A stretch of 51,293 nucleotides of DNA, taken from PUMD01 sp964599275. Its GTDB lineage: Bacteria > Bacillota > Sulfobacillia > SLMV01. Where the stretch lies: the NCBI GenBank assembly GCA_964599275.1, contig CAZRFK010000007.1:1-51293 (forward strand), given 5' to 3'. Positions 7,930 to 16,529 of the stretch are shown here, piece by piece. Made by a program: the position numbers and the translations under genes. The notes under the pieces are model-generated. The model was given only the letters and a program-made list of their open reading frames with translations. It ran no database searches and was not told the DNA's origin. Every line of letters starts with the position of its first letter. Within the stretch, counting starts at the first letter, position 1.

Positions 7930-8140
7930 GAATTCCTGATAAATCGGGTCGGGCAATCACCAGCTCAATGCGAGATAGAATCCAAAACCCACCAACAACC
8001 AGGAAAATAACCAGAAATACAGCCAGGACTTTTTCGGCCCGTTTTATCTCTTGCCCACGCAGATGTAGTGGATCAAACGGTGCGGTTACGTGTGTCACTC
8101 TCCTGATTGAACTCAACAGCCAACTCCCTGTTTCAATCAT
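7916..8140 (-). CDS. Small single-pass membrane protein (74 aa)
   Basis: A 74-residue frame from ATG at 8140. It has a basic, amphipathic N-terminal half and one strong transmembrane helix at about residues 40-60 (VLAVFLVIFLVVGGFWIL). No clear SD is visible. Its 3' end overlaps the coiled-coil gene on the same strand, so it could be a separate small protein or the N-terminal membrane anchor of a larger protein broken by frameshifts. I do not recognise homologues. Confidence 0.45.
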   Translation of the reverse strand: MIETGSWLLSSIRRVTHVTAPFDPLHLRGQEIKRAEKVLAVFLVIFLVVGGFWILSRIELVIARPDLSGIHERY

Positions 8141-8216
8141 AATCTGTCTTTCTGGAACCAGTTTTAATGAAGATTTTAAGTATGAAAAGAAGTAAATATT
8201 GGGTAGTGAAGGAGCA

Positions 8217-8243
8217 TGTAAAACCCCGGCCTGAAGGCCGGGG
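8217..8243 (-). terminator. Intrinsic terminator after the DUF362 gene
   Basis: A perfect 8-bp GC-only stem (8224-8231 and 8236-8243) with a TGAA loop. On the minus strand it is followed by GTTTTAC. It lies 40 bases past the DUF362 stop codon and separates it from the small membrane ORF at 8140. The T tract is short. Confidence 0.65.
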
Positions 8244-8281
8244 AGTGTTGGTGGTTAAAGATTTGCTATCAGGTGTTTTGG

Positions 8282-9124
8282 CTACACTTCTTTCAGGTTG
8301 ATGTCTTCAGGAAGTTTGTCTTTCATGTGGGCGATCAGCTCGCACTCATAGGGATCGGAAGTACCCAGGTGCGCTTGGGCTCCCCACTGCTGAAGTACTT
8401 TCACCGCCTGTATGTCGCAGGCGACAGGATCTCCGCAGGCAAGTAGAACTCCGGGCTCTGCTGCAGTACCAAAAGTCGGTCCTCCATCAATAAATGCCTT
8501 TCTGCCGTCAACCACTACCAGATCGGGCCAGACTACACGGGCCAGGTCGGCGACAGCTCCAGATACTGAACCCTGATGAAATTTCTCCCGGTCCTTCAGA
8601 GGGGTCAGTCCCATCGCCAGTTTTAGGGCAACAGTAAAGCCGGTGTTCCCGTGGGTCTTTAAGTTGGGAGTAAAGATCAGTTTATCGTAGTCACCAAGGA
8701 TCTTTGGCAGGTGCACCTCGGGAAGATGCTGTCCGCCGGTCTGAAACTTCTTCCATTCCACATTCTCAAGGTTCACAAAAGGCACCCGACGTTCCTTGAG
8801 AAGCGGTAAAAGGCCTTTCTTTTCAACGACTTTCTCAGTCGGGGCCCAGTGTCGGCCAGAGCATTCAGCTACCGTCAGATTGCTGTAACCTTCCGCCCGC
8901 AGAAAATCGATGAAGCTGGTCAGAAAGCCCGGATCCACCGCTGCCGGTGATTCATGCCAGCTGTTGATATTGGGTTTGAGGAGTATATTGTCCTCTGGAT
9001 TGAGAATTTCGTCCAGATTTCCAAGACCGTTCATCAATCTTTTAAGGTCGTTGCTGAGGTTTTCCCCCGCTTCAGTCATGGAAACTGTGGGGTTGCCTTT
9101 GTCGTCGGTAAATGGATTAGGCAT
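8282..9124 (-). CDS. DUF362 domain protein
   Basis: A 280-residue protein of the DUF362 family, recognised from the layout LKPNIN, AECSGR, FTPNLKTHGNTGFTVALKLAMGL and DGGPTFGT...GVLLACGDPVACD. The biochemical role of the family is not established, and some members are fused to ferredoxin domains. This one has no Cys-rich ferredoxin motif. An in-frame ATG exists at 9142, but the ATG at 9124 has GAGGG eight bases upstream, whereas the earlier one has no SD, so 9124 is preferred. It is transcribed alone and ends at a GC-rich hairpin. Confidence 0.8.
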   Translation of the reverse strand: MPNPFTDDKGNPTVSMTEAGENLSNDLKRLMNGLGNLDEILNPEDNILLKPNINSWHESPAAVDPGFLTSFIDFLRAEGYSNLTVAECSGRHWAPTEKVVEKKGLLPLLKERRVPFVNLENVEWKKFQTGGQHLPEVHLPKILGDYDKLIFTPNLKTHGNTGFTVALKLAMGLTPLKDREKFHQGSVSGAVADLARVVWPDLVVVDGRKAFIDGGPTFGTAAEPGVLLACGDPVACDIQAVKVLQQWGAQAHLGTSDPYECELIAHMKDKLPEDINLKEV

Positions 9125-9418
9125 CTTTATACCCTCTTTCATTTAATTGTCGGGTGAATCACCGGTTTATTATTAAGGTTTCATATACTATTTACATTCT
9201 TAATTATCTACTGTCAAAATGACGGAAATCCAGGTCGGGTTGCCAGGCGAAGCTCGCTCTCTGCTTCCTTTTCAATTAGATAAGTGTCTGCTTCATTCCT
9301 TCCGCGAAAACCAATTGATTGAATCTGAAGTCACGTTGAGCAGGTATTCAGAGCCTACTGTTGGCCGGCAGGAAAGTGGACTCAATTAGCAGAATATAAG
9401 TAGCCGGGGTGTCTCACC

Positions 9419-9949
9419 ATGTCATTTTTCATAATTACTGGTTTCCCGGGTTCAGGGAAGACTACTTTAGTGACTGAGGTTGTGGAACAGCTCACCGGAG
9501 TGGATAAGCAAGGATTTGTAACCGTGGAGATAAGGGAACGAGGCAGTCGTCAGGGGTTTGATATCATCACTCTAAAAGGCCGTCGTGGACCCCTGGCTCG
9601 CGTTGGATCAGGTTCTCCGCGGGTCAGTAAGTATGCTGTTGATATCCCTTCTTTGGAGCAGCTTGGAGTTGGGGTTTTGCAGGAGGGACTCCAGCAAGAT
9701 GCCTCTTTATTTGTGGTGGATGAAGTGGGCAAGATGGAACTGCTTTCTGACAGGTTTCGAAATGTTATATCTCAGATAGTTGATGAGGGCAGGACATTGC
9801 TGGCTACCGTACCTGTTAAATCTGGGGATAGCCTGGTGCAGCGTCTAAAGGAACATCCCAGCAGTGAAGTCTGGCACGTAAAGAAGAAGCGCTTTGACGA
9901 GATCAACCAGCAGGTAACACAAGGCCTTCAGCAGGAGCTGTCCGAATGA
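9419..9949 (+). CDS. THEP1-family nucleoside triphosphatase
   Basis: A 176-residue P-loop NTPase of the THEP1 (nucleoside-triphosphatase) family. Walker A is GFPGSGKT (residues 8-15). The family signature GFVTVEIRERGSRQGFDIITL is followed by GPLARV. The Walker B region is FVVDEVGKMEL, and KKKRFDEINQQ lies near the C-terminus. Characterised members hydrolyse NTPs and are annotated as nucleotide phosphatases or kinases. The cellular role is unclear. The DNA methyltransferase gene starts about 50 bases downstream on the same strand, so the two may be co-transcribed. The 276-base region upstream (9143-9418) is a divergent intergenic region in which I see no clear promoter boxes. Confidence 0.85.
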   Translation: MSFFIITGFPGSGKTTLVTEVVEQLTGVDKQGFVTVEIRERGSRQGFDIITLKGRRGPLARVGSGSPRVSKYAVDIPSLEQLGVGVLQEGLQQDASLFVVDEVGKMELLSDRFRNVISQIVDEGRTLLATVPVKSGDSLVQRLKEHPSSEVWHVKKKRFDEINQQVTQGLQQELSE

Positions 9950-10000
9950 AGAATGTTGGATATTGCTTATAGCAATTGGCTGTGTAGGGAGGACAGGATA

Positions 10001-10768
10001 GTGGAAAACAGTACTGCGAACATCCCGGATTGCAGTAATTATTTATCCAGATTTTGCGTGCGGGATATGTACGAATGGGATTCGGTAGCAGCAGATCTTA
10101 TCATAACCGACCCGCCTTTCGGGATAAAATTTTCCGGTAAAGCAGATAATTACAACCGCGATGTGGGTCAGGTGGTTGATGGTTACGTGGAATGGGAAAT
10201 TCAGGAATACAAATCCAAGATACAGGGGCTGTTGGATTGTATAAGTGAGAACCTGCAGTCGAATGGTCAGGCACTTGTTTTTTCGGGATGGAATAACAGT
10301 CATATCATTCACAGAGAAATTATCGGGTGTGATGAACTGCAGCTGCAGGGAAAGCTTTATTGGTCTTACAATTTTGCACCCTACTGCAGAAAAAGGCCCG
10401 CTCACAATGTTTACGAAATATACTGGATGGTCCGCAGCGACAGCTGGTATTACTCTAACACCTGCAGTACATCTCACTGTCAGGATGGAGAGGCAAACCT
10501 GAGCACGCTGATCTTCAAAAGGGATTACAAGAAAAACATGCCTAAATACCCCACCAGACTTCCATTTGAAATGCTCAAATGCCTGCTGGAACATTACTCG
10601 CGCGAGGGAGATCTGATTTTCGATCCGCTGGCGGGCAGCGGAATGGTGGGAATAGTGGCTGCGGCTTTAAACCGGGATTTTTTGCTGGGAGATTTGAATC
10701 GACAGGCCAAATTAGTGTATGAGAAACTTCTGAACCACTACGATCTGGATGGTGCTCAAAGGAATTAG
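10001..10768 (+). CDS. DNA methyltransferase, N4-cytosine/N6-adenine type, without a visible restriction partner
   Basis: About 255 residues. The catalytic motif IV is ITDPPFG near the N-terminus, and the AdoMet-binding motif FDPLAGSGMVG is near the C-terminus, giving the beta-class motif order typical of N6-adenine or N4-cytosine methyltransferases. The frame is open from ATG 9953, but the GTG at 10001 has a strong GGGAGGA eight bases upstream and is preferred. No endonuclease, specificity subunit or vsr gene is nearby, so it may be a solitary regulatory methylase or a remnant of a mobile restriction system. Its target sequence cannot be predicted. Confidence 0.82.
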   Translation: MENSTANIPDCSNYLSRFCVRDMYEWDSVAADLIITDPPFGIKFSGKADNYNRDVGQVVDGYVEWEIQEYKSKIQGLLDCISENLQSNGQALVFSGWNNSHIIHREIIGCDELQLQGKLYWSYNFAPYCRKRPAHNVYEIYWMVRSDSWYYSNTCSTSHCQDGEANLSTLIFKRDYKKNMPKYPTRLPFEMLKCLLEHYSREGDLIFDPLAGSGMVGIVAAALNRDFLLGDLNRQAKLVYEKLLNHYDLDGAQRN

Positions 10769-10824
10769 CGCAGGAAGGCGCACCGAGCAAAGATGTGACT
10801 GCATAGAGCAGGGGAGGGATGTTG

Positions 10825-12267
10825 TTGAAAGAACTGGCGCAGAGAGCCGTTCACCTGGCAACGGGCATGGGGGCATCGTATGCCGACTGCCGGGTAGTAC
10901 AGCGTGAACGTGAATTTATTTCCGTCAAAAATGCCGAAGTTGAAAGTCTGACCTCGGGAGACGATCTGGGGTTGGGAGTGCGGGTGATTGTTGATGGTGG
11001 ATGGGGATTTGCTTCCACCAACCGTCTGAAAGATCGCGATATTGAAAAGTGTGTGAAGCGCGCGGGACAAATCGCCCGCACTGGTGCCGAGGTTCGCAAA
11101 CACCCGGTCAAGCTGGCAGATGAACCAGCTCATGTTGATGAATGGGTGCGTCCGGTGGAAATAGATCCTTTCGAGGTGGATGAGACAGAGAAGTTGGATC
11201 TGCTCACCAGCTGCTCGAAAACCATGATGCAGGAGGGCGCCCGGGTGGCCCGGGCCGTACTGGTTTTTGTACGGGACACCAAGGTTTTTGCCAACAGTGA
11301 GGGCAGTCTTATCAAGCAGATTCTCACAGAGAGTGGAGGAAGCCTCTACGCCATGGCAGTGGGGGGAGGGCAGACCCAGGTACGGACTTACCCGTGTACC
11401 GTCTGGCATGACATTCAGGGCAAGGGTTGGGAGACCATTGAGGAGCGAGATCTGTTGGCCAATGCACCTCGCGTCGGCTCAGAGGCGGTGCAGCTTCTGT
11501 CGGCCCGTCCCTGTCCAGAAATGGTTACTGATGTGATAATCGCTCCAAACGAACTGGCGCTGCAGATTCACGAGAGCGTGGGTCATCCCATTGAAGCAGA
11601 TCGAATACTGGGGCACGAGGCTGATTTTGCCGGCACCTCTTTTATCACCCCGGATATGGTTGGTGATTTCCAATATGGATCGGATATAGTTAATTTCTTC
11701 GCCGATCCCACCCTGCCTGCAAGCAGGACCTCATTCAAGTATGATGATGAGGGAGTTAAGACCCGCCGCGTTGACATTGTCAGAGACGGTAAACTGGTTG
11801 GTCTGACAACCTCGCGGGAAACTGCCTATGAGCTCGGTCTCGAGCGGTCTGGTGGATGCATGCGGGCCAACAATTACGATCACATACCGCTGATCCGCAT
11901 GCCCAACGTTTCTCTGGCTCCCGGTGACGTGAGCTATGAGGAACTGATCGCCTCAACTGAACGGGGCATACTGCTGGATCAGAACCGCAGCTGGTCGATT
12001 GATGACCGCAGGTTGAATTTTCAGTTTGGGTCTGAAGTGGGATGGCTTATAGAAAATGGGGAAATAGGGGAAATGGTTCGCGATCCCATTTACGCAGATA
12101 TGACACCAGCCTTTTGGAGCAAATGTGACGCCATAGCAGATGAGGACGATTGGCGCATTGTAGGTTATGCCTGCGGGAAAGGAACTCCCTCGCAGGATGG
12201 ACGGGTAGCGCACGGTTGTTCGCACGCCCGGTTTTCCGGAGTGAAAGTGGGGGCTAAAGAACAATGA
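10825..12267 (+). CDS. tldD: TldD metalloprotease subunit
   Basis: About 480 residues of the TldD/PmbA family. TldD carries the metal-site motif HESVGH (H249, E250, H254) and cleaves small unfolded peptides inside the TldD/TldE heterodimer. Known roles are maturation of microcin B17-like peptides and removal of antitoxins. Other family features are the N-terminal ADCRVVQRERE and the C-terminal GYACGKGTPSQDG. An ATG at 10819 sits only 2-3 bases after the GGGGAGGG SD. The TTG at 10825 is about eight bases away and is a more natural start. It overlaps the tldE start, forming the usual pair. Confidence 0.88.
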   Translation: MKELAQRAVHLATGMGASYADCRVVQREREFISVKNAEVESLTSGDDLGLGVRVIVDGGWGFASTNRLKDRDIEKCVKRAGQIARTGAEVRKHPVKLADEPAHVDEWVRPVEIDPFEVDETEKLDLLTSCSKTMMQEGARVARAVLVFVRDTKVFANSEGSLIKQILTESGGSLYAMAVGGGQTQVRTYPCTVWHDIQGKGWETIEERDLLANAPRVGSEAVQLLSARPCPEMVTDVIIAPNELALQIHESVGHPIEADRILGHEADFAGTSFITPDMVGDFQYGSDIVNFFADPTLPASRTSFKYDDEGVKTRRVDIVRDGKLVGLTTSRETAYELGLERSGGCMRANNYDHIPLIRMPNVSLAPGDVSYEELIASTERGILLDQNRSWSIDDRRLNFQFGSEVGWLIENGEIGEMVRDPIYADMTPAFWSKCDAIADEDDWRIVGYACGKGTPSQDGRVAHGCSHARFSGVKVGAKEQ

Positions 12268-13625
12268 TGGGTAGAGAAAAATTGAAGGAAATGGCTGATG
12301 CGGGGCTGCAGGAAGCGGGTAATTTTTCGGCTGAAGTACATCTGTCATCGTCCCGTTATGAGCTCACCCGATTTGCCGAGGGACAGATTCATCAGAATAT
12401 ATCCATGGATGGAATCAATGTGACAGCTTGCATCTATGACGGAAGAAAAAGCGCTCGTGTCCAGCTTTCCGCTCCAAAACCGGACCGGGTACGACAAGCG
12501 GTGCAGAAAGCAAAAGATAAGCTGAAATATGCCACCGAAGGTCCCGAGCGGCCCATGCCCAAACCGCATCAGGGGTTCTGCAGTGAATCTCCGCCGGGCT
12601 TTGATGAGAAAATGCTGACAGAGGGAACTCAGTGGAGAACTGATACGGTCAAGCAGGTCGTCGAAGAAGTGGAAGATCGGGGGCCGGATGTTTACGGTCG
12701 GGCCATCACTGAGGCGACCGAGCTTCTCACCGTGAACACCGAAGGTCTGGTTTCCTATGCACCCCGTACGCGCTGTGACCTGAGCGTGTCGACCATCCGC
12801 GATACAGGATACGGATACAGTCAGCGGCATGCCTGTGCACTGGATGATATTGATGTTGAGGAGGCGGCACAGGAGGCGGCAGTGGGATGTAACCGGGCTC
12901 GCGATCCGCAGGATCTGGTTCCCGCAGATTATCCGGTGGTTCTGCTCCCCTATGCGGTGGCGGATATAATGTCGTTCATCGGCCGGTTGGGAGCTGACTC
13001 GCAGGCAGTTCAGGAAGGACGCAGCTTTATGTCAGATAACCTGGGGCAACAGGTTGTATCGGATAAAATCAGTCTGTGGGATGATGGTTTCGAGCCCCGT
13101 GGTCGCCCGATTCCTTTTGATGGTGAGGGAGTGAAAAAACAGCCGGTGACCATAATTGAGGATGGGGTGACGATCAGTCCTGTATACAATCAAATCACCG
13201 GAGCAGAAGGAGGTGTACCTTCTACCGGGCATTCTCCAGTGGGTTCTTCTTTTGGGGCCCGGGGAGGCAGCAACCGGGCGATACCGCAGAATCTATTCGT
13301 CGGTGAGGGTTCTGATACCGTCGCGGATATGATAGAAGGCACTGATGTGGGGGTATTAGTTACATCATTTCACTACACCAGAGCGGTAGAACCTTCTGAG
13401 GTTGTAGTCACCGGCATGACCCGTAATGGCACATTCCTCATTAAAAACGGAGAGGTGGTTCACCCGATCAAAAATCTCCGCTTTACTGACAGCTATCTTC
13501 GTATCCTGAACCATGTGACTCATGTCGGATCTGAGTCCATGAACTGCGGTGGAGGAATCGGGAGTATTCGGGTTCCAGCTTTACGTCTTGAAAGTCTCCG
13601 TTTTACAGAGAAGACTGACTTCTGA
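12264..13625 (+). CDS. pmbA: TldE/PmbA, non-metal partner of TldD
   Basis: A 453-residue protein of the TldD/PmbA family lacking the HExxxH site, as expected for TldE. The C-terminal hallmark is VVTGMTRNGTFLIKNGEVVHPIKNLRFTD (positions near 13410-13490). It starts four bases before the end of tldD, so the two subunits are translationally coupled and should be made in equal amounts. No ribosomal-peptide precursor or radical-SAM gene is adjacent, so the pair may serve general peptide turnover here. A weak 6-bp hairpin follows, and the 222 bases to the next gene contain no supported ORF. Confidence 0.87.
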   Translation: MMGREKLKEMADAGLQEAGNFSAEVHLSSSRYELTRFAEGQIHQNISMDGINVTACIYDGRKSARVQLSAPKPDRVRQAVQKAKDKLKYATEGPERPMPKPHQGFCSESPPGFDEKMLTEGTQWRTDTVKQVVEEVEDRGPDVYGRAITEATELLTVNTEGLVSYAPRTRCDLSVSTIRDTGYGYSQRHACALDDIDVEEAAQEAAVGCNRARDPQDLVPADYPVVLLPYAVADIMSFIGRLGADSQAVQEGRSFMSDNLGQQVVSDKISLWDDGFEPRGRPIPFDGEGVKKQPVTIIEDGVTISPVYNQITGAEGGVPSTGHSPVGSSFGARGGSNRAIPQNLFVGEGSDTVADMIEGTDVGVLVTSFHYTRAVEPSEVVVTGMTRNGTFLIKNGEVVHPIKNLRFTDSYLRILNHVTHVGSESMNCGGGIGSIRVPALRLESLRFTEKTDF

Positions 13626-13847
13626 TAATAGCGTTGAGTAAGCAGGTAGCAGGGTTACACTCTGACAGCCTGCTGAGAGTTCAGATATTTGAACTGGTTG
13701 CAACTGCTGTTTATTTTCTGTTCCCCAATTGCAGCAGGAGAACATCAACTCGGGGCAGAAATGCTTTGTGTGTAGATAATAAAGCAGATGACAATAAAGC
13801 AGCTAATATTCAGCAGGTAATTTGATTGTGAATGGAGGATATAAAAT

Positions 13848-14708
13848 ATGCCGGAACTGGCTTACGTCAATGGAGAATTCATGCCGATTGAAGAGGCTGT
13901 AGTACCAATTGAGGACAGGGGGATGCAGTTCGGGGACAGCCTGTATGAGGTGGTCCGTCTTTATGATGGCAAGCCTTTCAGGTTAAAAGAACACTTGGAC
14001 CGTATGCGCAGAGGGGCCGAAGTAATCAATCTGAATCTGGAGGCAGCCGGTGACCTCGAAGCAGTATTAAATGAGTTGATTGAGCGTGCTCAAATTGACA
14101 CTGCATTCGTCTACTGGCAGGTAACCAGAGGAGTAGCACCTCGTGAGCATACTATACCCGATGATCTGACTCCCGTAGTCATTGCTACTGTGCAGGAAAT
14201 GCAAGAGATCGATGAGAGCAAGTATCAGAAGGGTTCCCGTGCTTTCACCCAGCCGGATCAGCGTTGGGCGCGCAGAGATGTAAAAGCTACCACGCTGCTT
14301 CCCAATATCATGGCCCGAACATATGCGATCAATCGGGGTGGTTACGGTGCCATTTTATATGAAGACGACGGCAAGGTTACCGAGGGGGCCGTGTCCAATG
14401 TATTCTGCGTGATAAACGGTGTTATTAGAACCCACCCCACGGATCACAGTGTTTTACCGGGCATCAGTCGAGCAACGGCACTGGAATGCGCCGAAAAGCT
14501 GGATCTACCGTACGTGGAGAAATCCTTCACCGTGCAGGAGATGATGGATGCCTCCGAGGTTTTCTTTACCGATACTTACTGTGAAGTTATGCCGGTTGTG
14601 GAGATAGATTCACAGGTTATTGGGGATGGTTCACCCGGTCCAGTGGCTGCGAAACTGAAGAAGGCTTTCAGACAAGTGGTGATTGAAGAAACGGGTGCAG
14701 ACCTGTAA
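13848..14708 (+). CDS. dat: D-amino-acid aminotransferase-like class IV aminotransferase
   Basis: A 286-residue PLP enzyme of fold type IV, close in length and motifs to bacterial D-alanine aminotransferase. The PLP lysine is K146 in RDVKATTLLPNIMA, and the cofactor-binding E179 is in KVTEGAVSNVF. The N-terminal YVNGEFMPIEEA and DRGMQFGDSLYEVVR blocks are typical. It would interconvert D-alanine, D-glutamate and 2-oxo acids for wall synthesis or D-amino-acid breakdown. Branched-chain aminotransferase activity is a close alternative. GGAGG precedes the ATG. It ends at its own terminator and converges on a D-aminoacylase gene, which fits D-amino-acid metabolism. Confidence 0.8.
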   Translation: MPELAYVNGEFMPIEEAVVPIEDRGMQFGDSLYEVVRLYDGKPFRLKEHLDRMRRGAEVINLNLEAAGDLEAVLNELIERAQIDTAFVYWQVTRGVAPREHTIPDDLTPVVIATVQEMQEIDESKYQKGSRAFTQPDQRWARRDVKATTLLPNIMARTYAINRGGYGAILYEDDGKVTEGAVSNVFCVINGVIRTHPTDHSVLPGISRATALECAEKLDLPYVEKSFTVQEMMDASEVFFTDTYCEVMPVVEIDSQVIGDGSPGPVAAKLKKAFRQVVIEETGADL

Positions 14709-14721
14709 AAACTGAAATGAA

Positions 14722-14757
14722 GGGGAGGATCGCTTGACCCTCCCCGAATCTTTCTTT
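14722..14757 (+). terminator. Intrinsic terminator after the D-amino-acid aminotransferase gene
   Basis: GGGGAGG (14722-14728) pairs with CCTCCCC (14739-14745), with the stem extendable past one mismatch. It is followed by GAATCTTTCTTTTTA. It lies 14 bases after the stop codon. Confidence 0.75.
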
Positions 14758-14792
14758 TTATGCGTTGTACCTTATGGTTTATCTTCCGGCTT

Positions 14793-16529
14793 TTAACGAG
14801 TTATTGTTCTTCCACTCTTGTCATCTGTCAGCGTGCCCCCGTCAATGGAGAACTTTCCATTAACCAGCAGATAATCAATTCCCTGAGCATACTGTCTGGG
14901 TTCGGCGAAATCTGCCTGTCCGTTGTATGCATCGGGGGAGAATATGGCAATGTCTGCCCAGCACCCCCGGGCAATTTTACCGCGGTTTTTCAGTCCGAGT
15001 ATATCGGCCGGTAAACCGGTAACCCGATGTACTGCCTCCTGCAGACCGAGCTGAGGAATTCCGAATTCATTGAAAAACCGGGGCATTCCCCCGTAAGTGT
15101 TAGGGTGAGGGAGATAAAATGGCGGTGAGGTGACTTCATAGGTGGTATCGAATGCGAAAGTATCCAGCCCAATAGTTGTGCGGGGATGTTCAATGAACAC
15201 TTTCAGCCCTTCTGCTGAACCGGATGCAGGGAAACTACGTGTATAAGGATCCTCGATCAACACCGAGAAGAGAACTGACAGGGCATCTTCGCTCCGTTCG
15301 TCAGCTATCTCCTGCAGGGTTCTGTCTACCAGGTCGTCGTTTACATGGCGGCTGATGAGTATGCCAGATGCCCAACCGGGATTGCTCACCGGGTTCAGGG
15401 TATACCAATTACCCGACTCGAGGTATTCACGTATTTCATCCTGAAGGTCCGGCGCACAGAGATTGCGGGCGAATCTTTCCGGGGTTTCTGCCTGTTTGAG
15501 CCAGGGGCTCAAGAGGTTTACCAGATACCGGCTGCTTATCACTCCACCGCTGGTGTTGGGAATAACATCCCAATATACCTCGGTCCCCTCATCAATTGCT
15601 TCCTCCAGCAGTTCTATGGTTAACTCTGCAGAAGCTTTTCTAAGCTGGCCTGGTGGATTGGGGAATACTGCGTAGCCGGGTAGCAGGTGGGAAATCTGCA
15701 CCTGCTCGGCCTCAGCTTCTGAAGCTATCTCCAGTGCTTCGGTCAGACCGCGGATCATGACGGGTGATCCAGTTCCCTGCCGCAGACCTGTCCTCCGCCA
15801 GTGGGTGGCAAAAATCCCGTCACAATCTGCTGCCTGCCCCACTACCTCCACCAGTTCCTCACGGGATGCAAAGGCGCCGGGAGCGTAATCCAGGCCATTT
15901 GATATGCCAATGGCCCCTGCCTGCATACCTTCCCGGACCAGAGATTTCATGTGATCAATCTCATCCTGATTGGCATGCCGCCGGTAATCATGCCCCATTG
16001 CAGCTGTACGGATGGTGTTGTGCCCCAGCAGTGGAGCCATATTTATTGACGTTCCTTGTTCCTTCAAATACTCCAAAAAGCTTGCAAACGTATCCCATTC
16101 TATGTCAGCGCCCTCATGCTTTTGCATGGCTCTGCGTACCTTTTCCAGGTCGGCGATGGGCTCCTGGTCGTATTTCCTCGGGTTCACTTCTTCCCACCAG
16201 TTCCATTCCCAGAAACCCGCCGCGTAATAATCAGTCAGCGGTGCCGGAGCAAAACCGCAGTTTCCGGTTACCGTGGTGGTGACCCCCTGAAAGAGAAAGT
16301 TTTCCGCCGAAGGGTAGATGTGAATGGTGGAATCAGCATGAGAATGCATATCTATGAAACCGGGGCTGACCACTTTACCCGATGCATCAACGGTCCGACC
16401 TGATTGTGAAGAACTCAGATCACCAACAGCAGCTATTTTTCCATCGGTGATGCCCACATCAACCTGTTTGGGAGGATTGTTTTCTCCGTCAATTACTTCT
16501 CCGCCGCAGATCAGAACATCAAAAGTCAA
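14793..16529 (-). CDS. N-acyl-D-amino-acid deacylase family amidohydrolase (cytoplasmic)
   Basis: About 578 residues of the amidohydrolase superfamily, close to D-aminoacylase, which removes the acyl group from N-acyl-D-amino acids. Metal-site motifs are GFIDMHSHAD (H62, H64) and TGNCGFAP with the bridging C91, then FATHWRR and QISHLLPGY histidines, and a later catalytic Asp. The open frame extends to 16589, but that part lies within the upstream peptidase gene. The TTG at 16529 has AAAGGAG nine bases upstream and overlaps the peptidase stop as TTGA, so the two are translationally coupled. No signal peptide is present with this start. Confidence 0.85.
   Translation of the reverse strand: MTFDVLICGGEVIDGENNPPKQVDVGITDGKIAAVGDLSSSQSGRTVDASGKVVSPGFIDMHSHADSTIHIYPSAENFLFQGVTTTVTGNCGFAPAPLTDYYAAGFWEWNWWEEVNPRKYDQEPIADLEKVRRAMQKHEGADIEWDTFASFLEYLKEQGTSINMAPLLGHNTIRTAAMGHDYRRHANQDEIDHMKSLVREGMQAGAIGISNGLDYAPGAFASREELVEVVGQAADCDGIFATHWRRTGLRQGTGSPVMIRGLTEALEIASEAEAEQVQISHLLPGYAVFPNPPGQLRKASAELTIELLEEAIDEGTEVYWDVIPNTSGGVISSRYLVNLLSPWLKQAETPERFARNLCAPDLQDEIREYLESGNWYTLNPVSNPGWASGILISRHVNDDLVDRTLQEIADERSEDALSVLFSVLIEDPYTRSFPASGSAEGLKVFIEHPRTTIGLDTFAFDTTYEVTSPPFYLPHPNTYGGMPRFFNEFGIPQLGLQEAVHRVTGLPADILGLKNRGKIARGCWADIAIFSPDAYNGQADFAEPRQYAQGIDYLLVNGKFSIDGGTLTDDKSGRTITR

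Noticed and set aside
13634..13825. A 63-residue frame between tldE and the aminotransferase gene
   Set aside because: TTG start without SD, no composition bias, and it lies in the likely promoter region.
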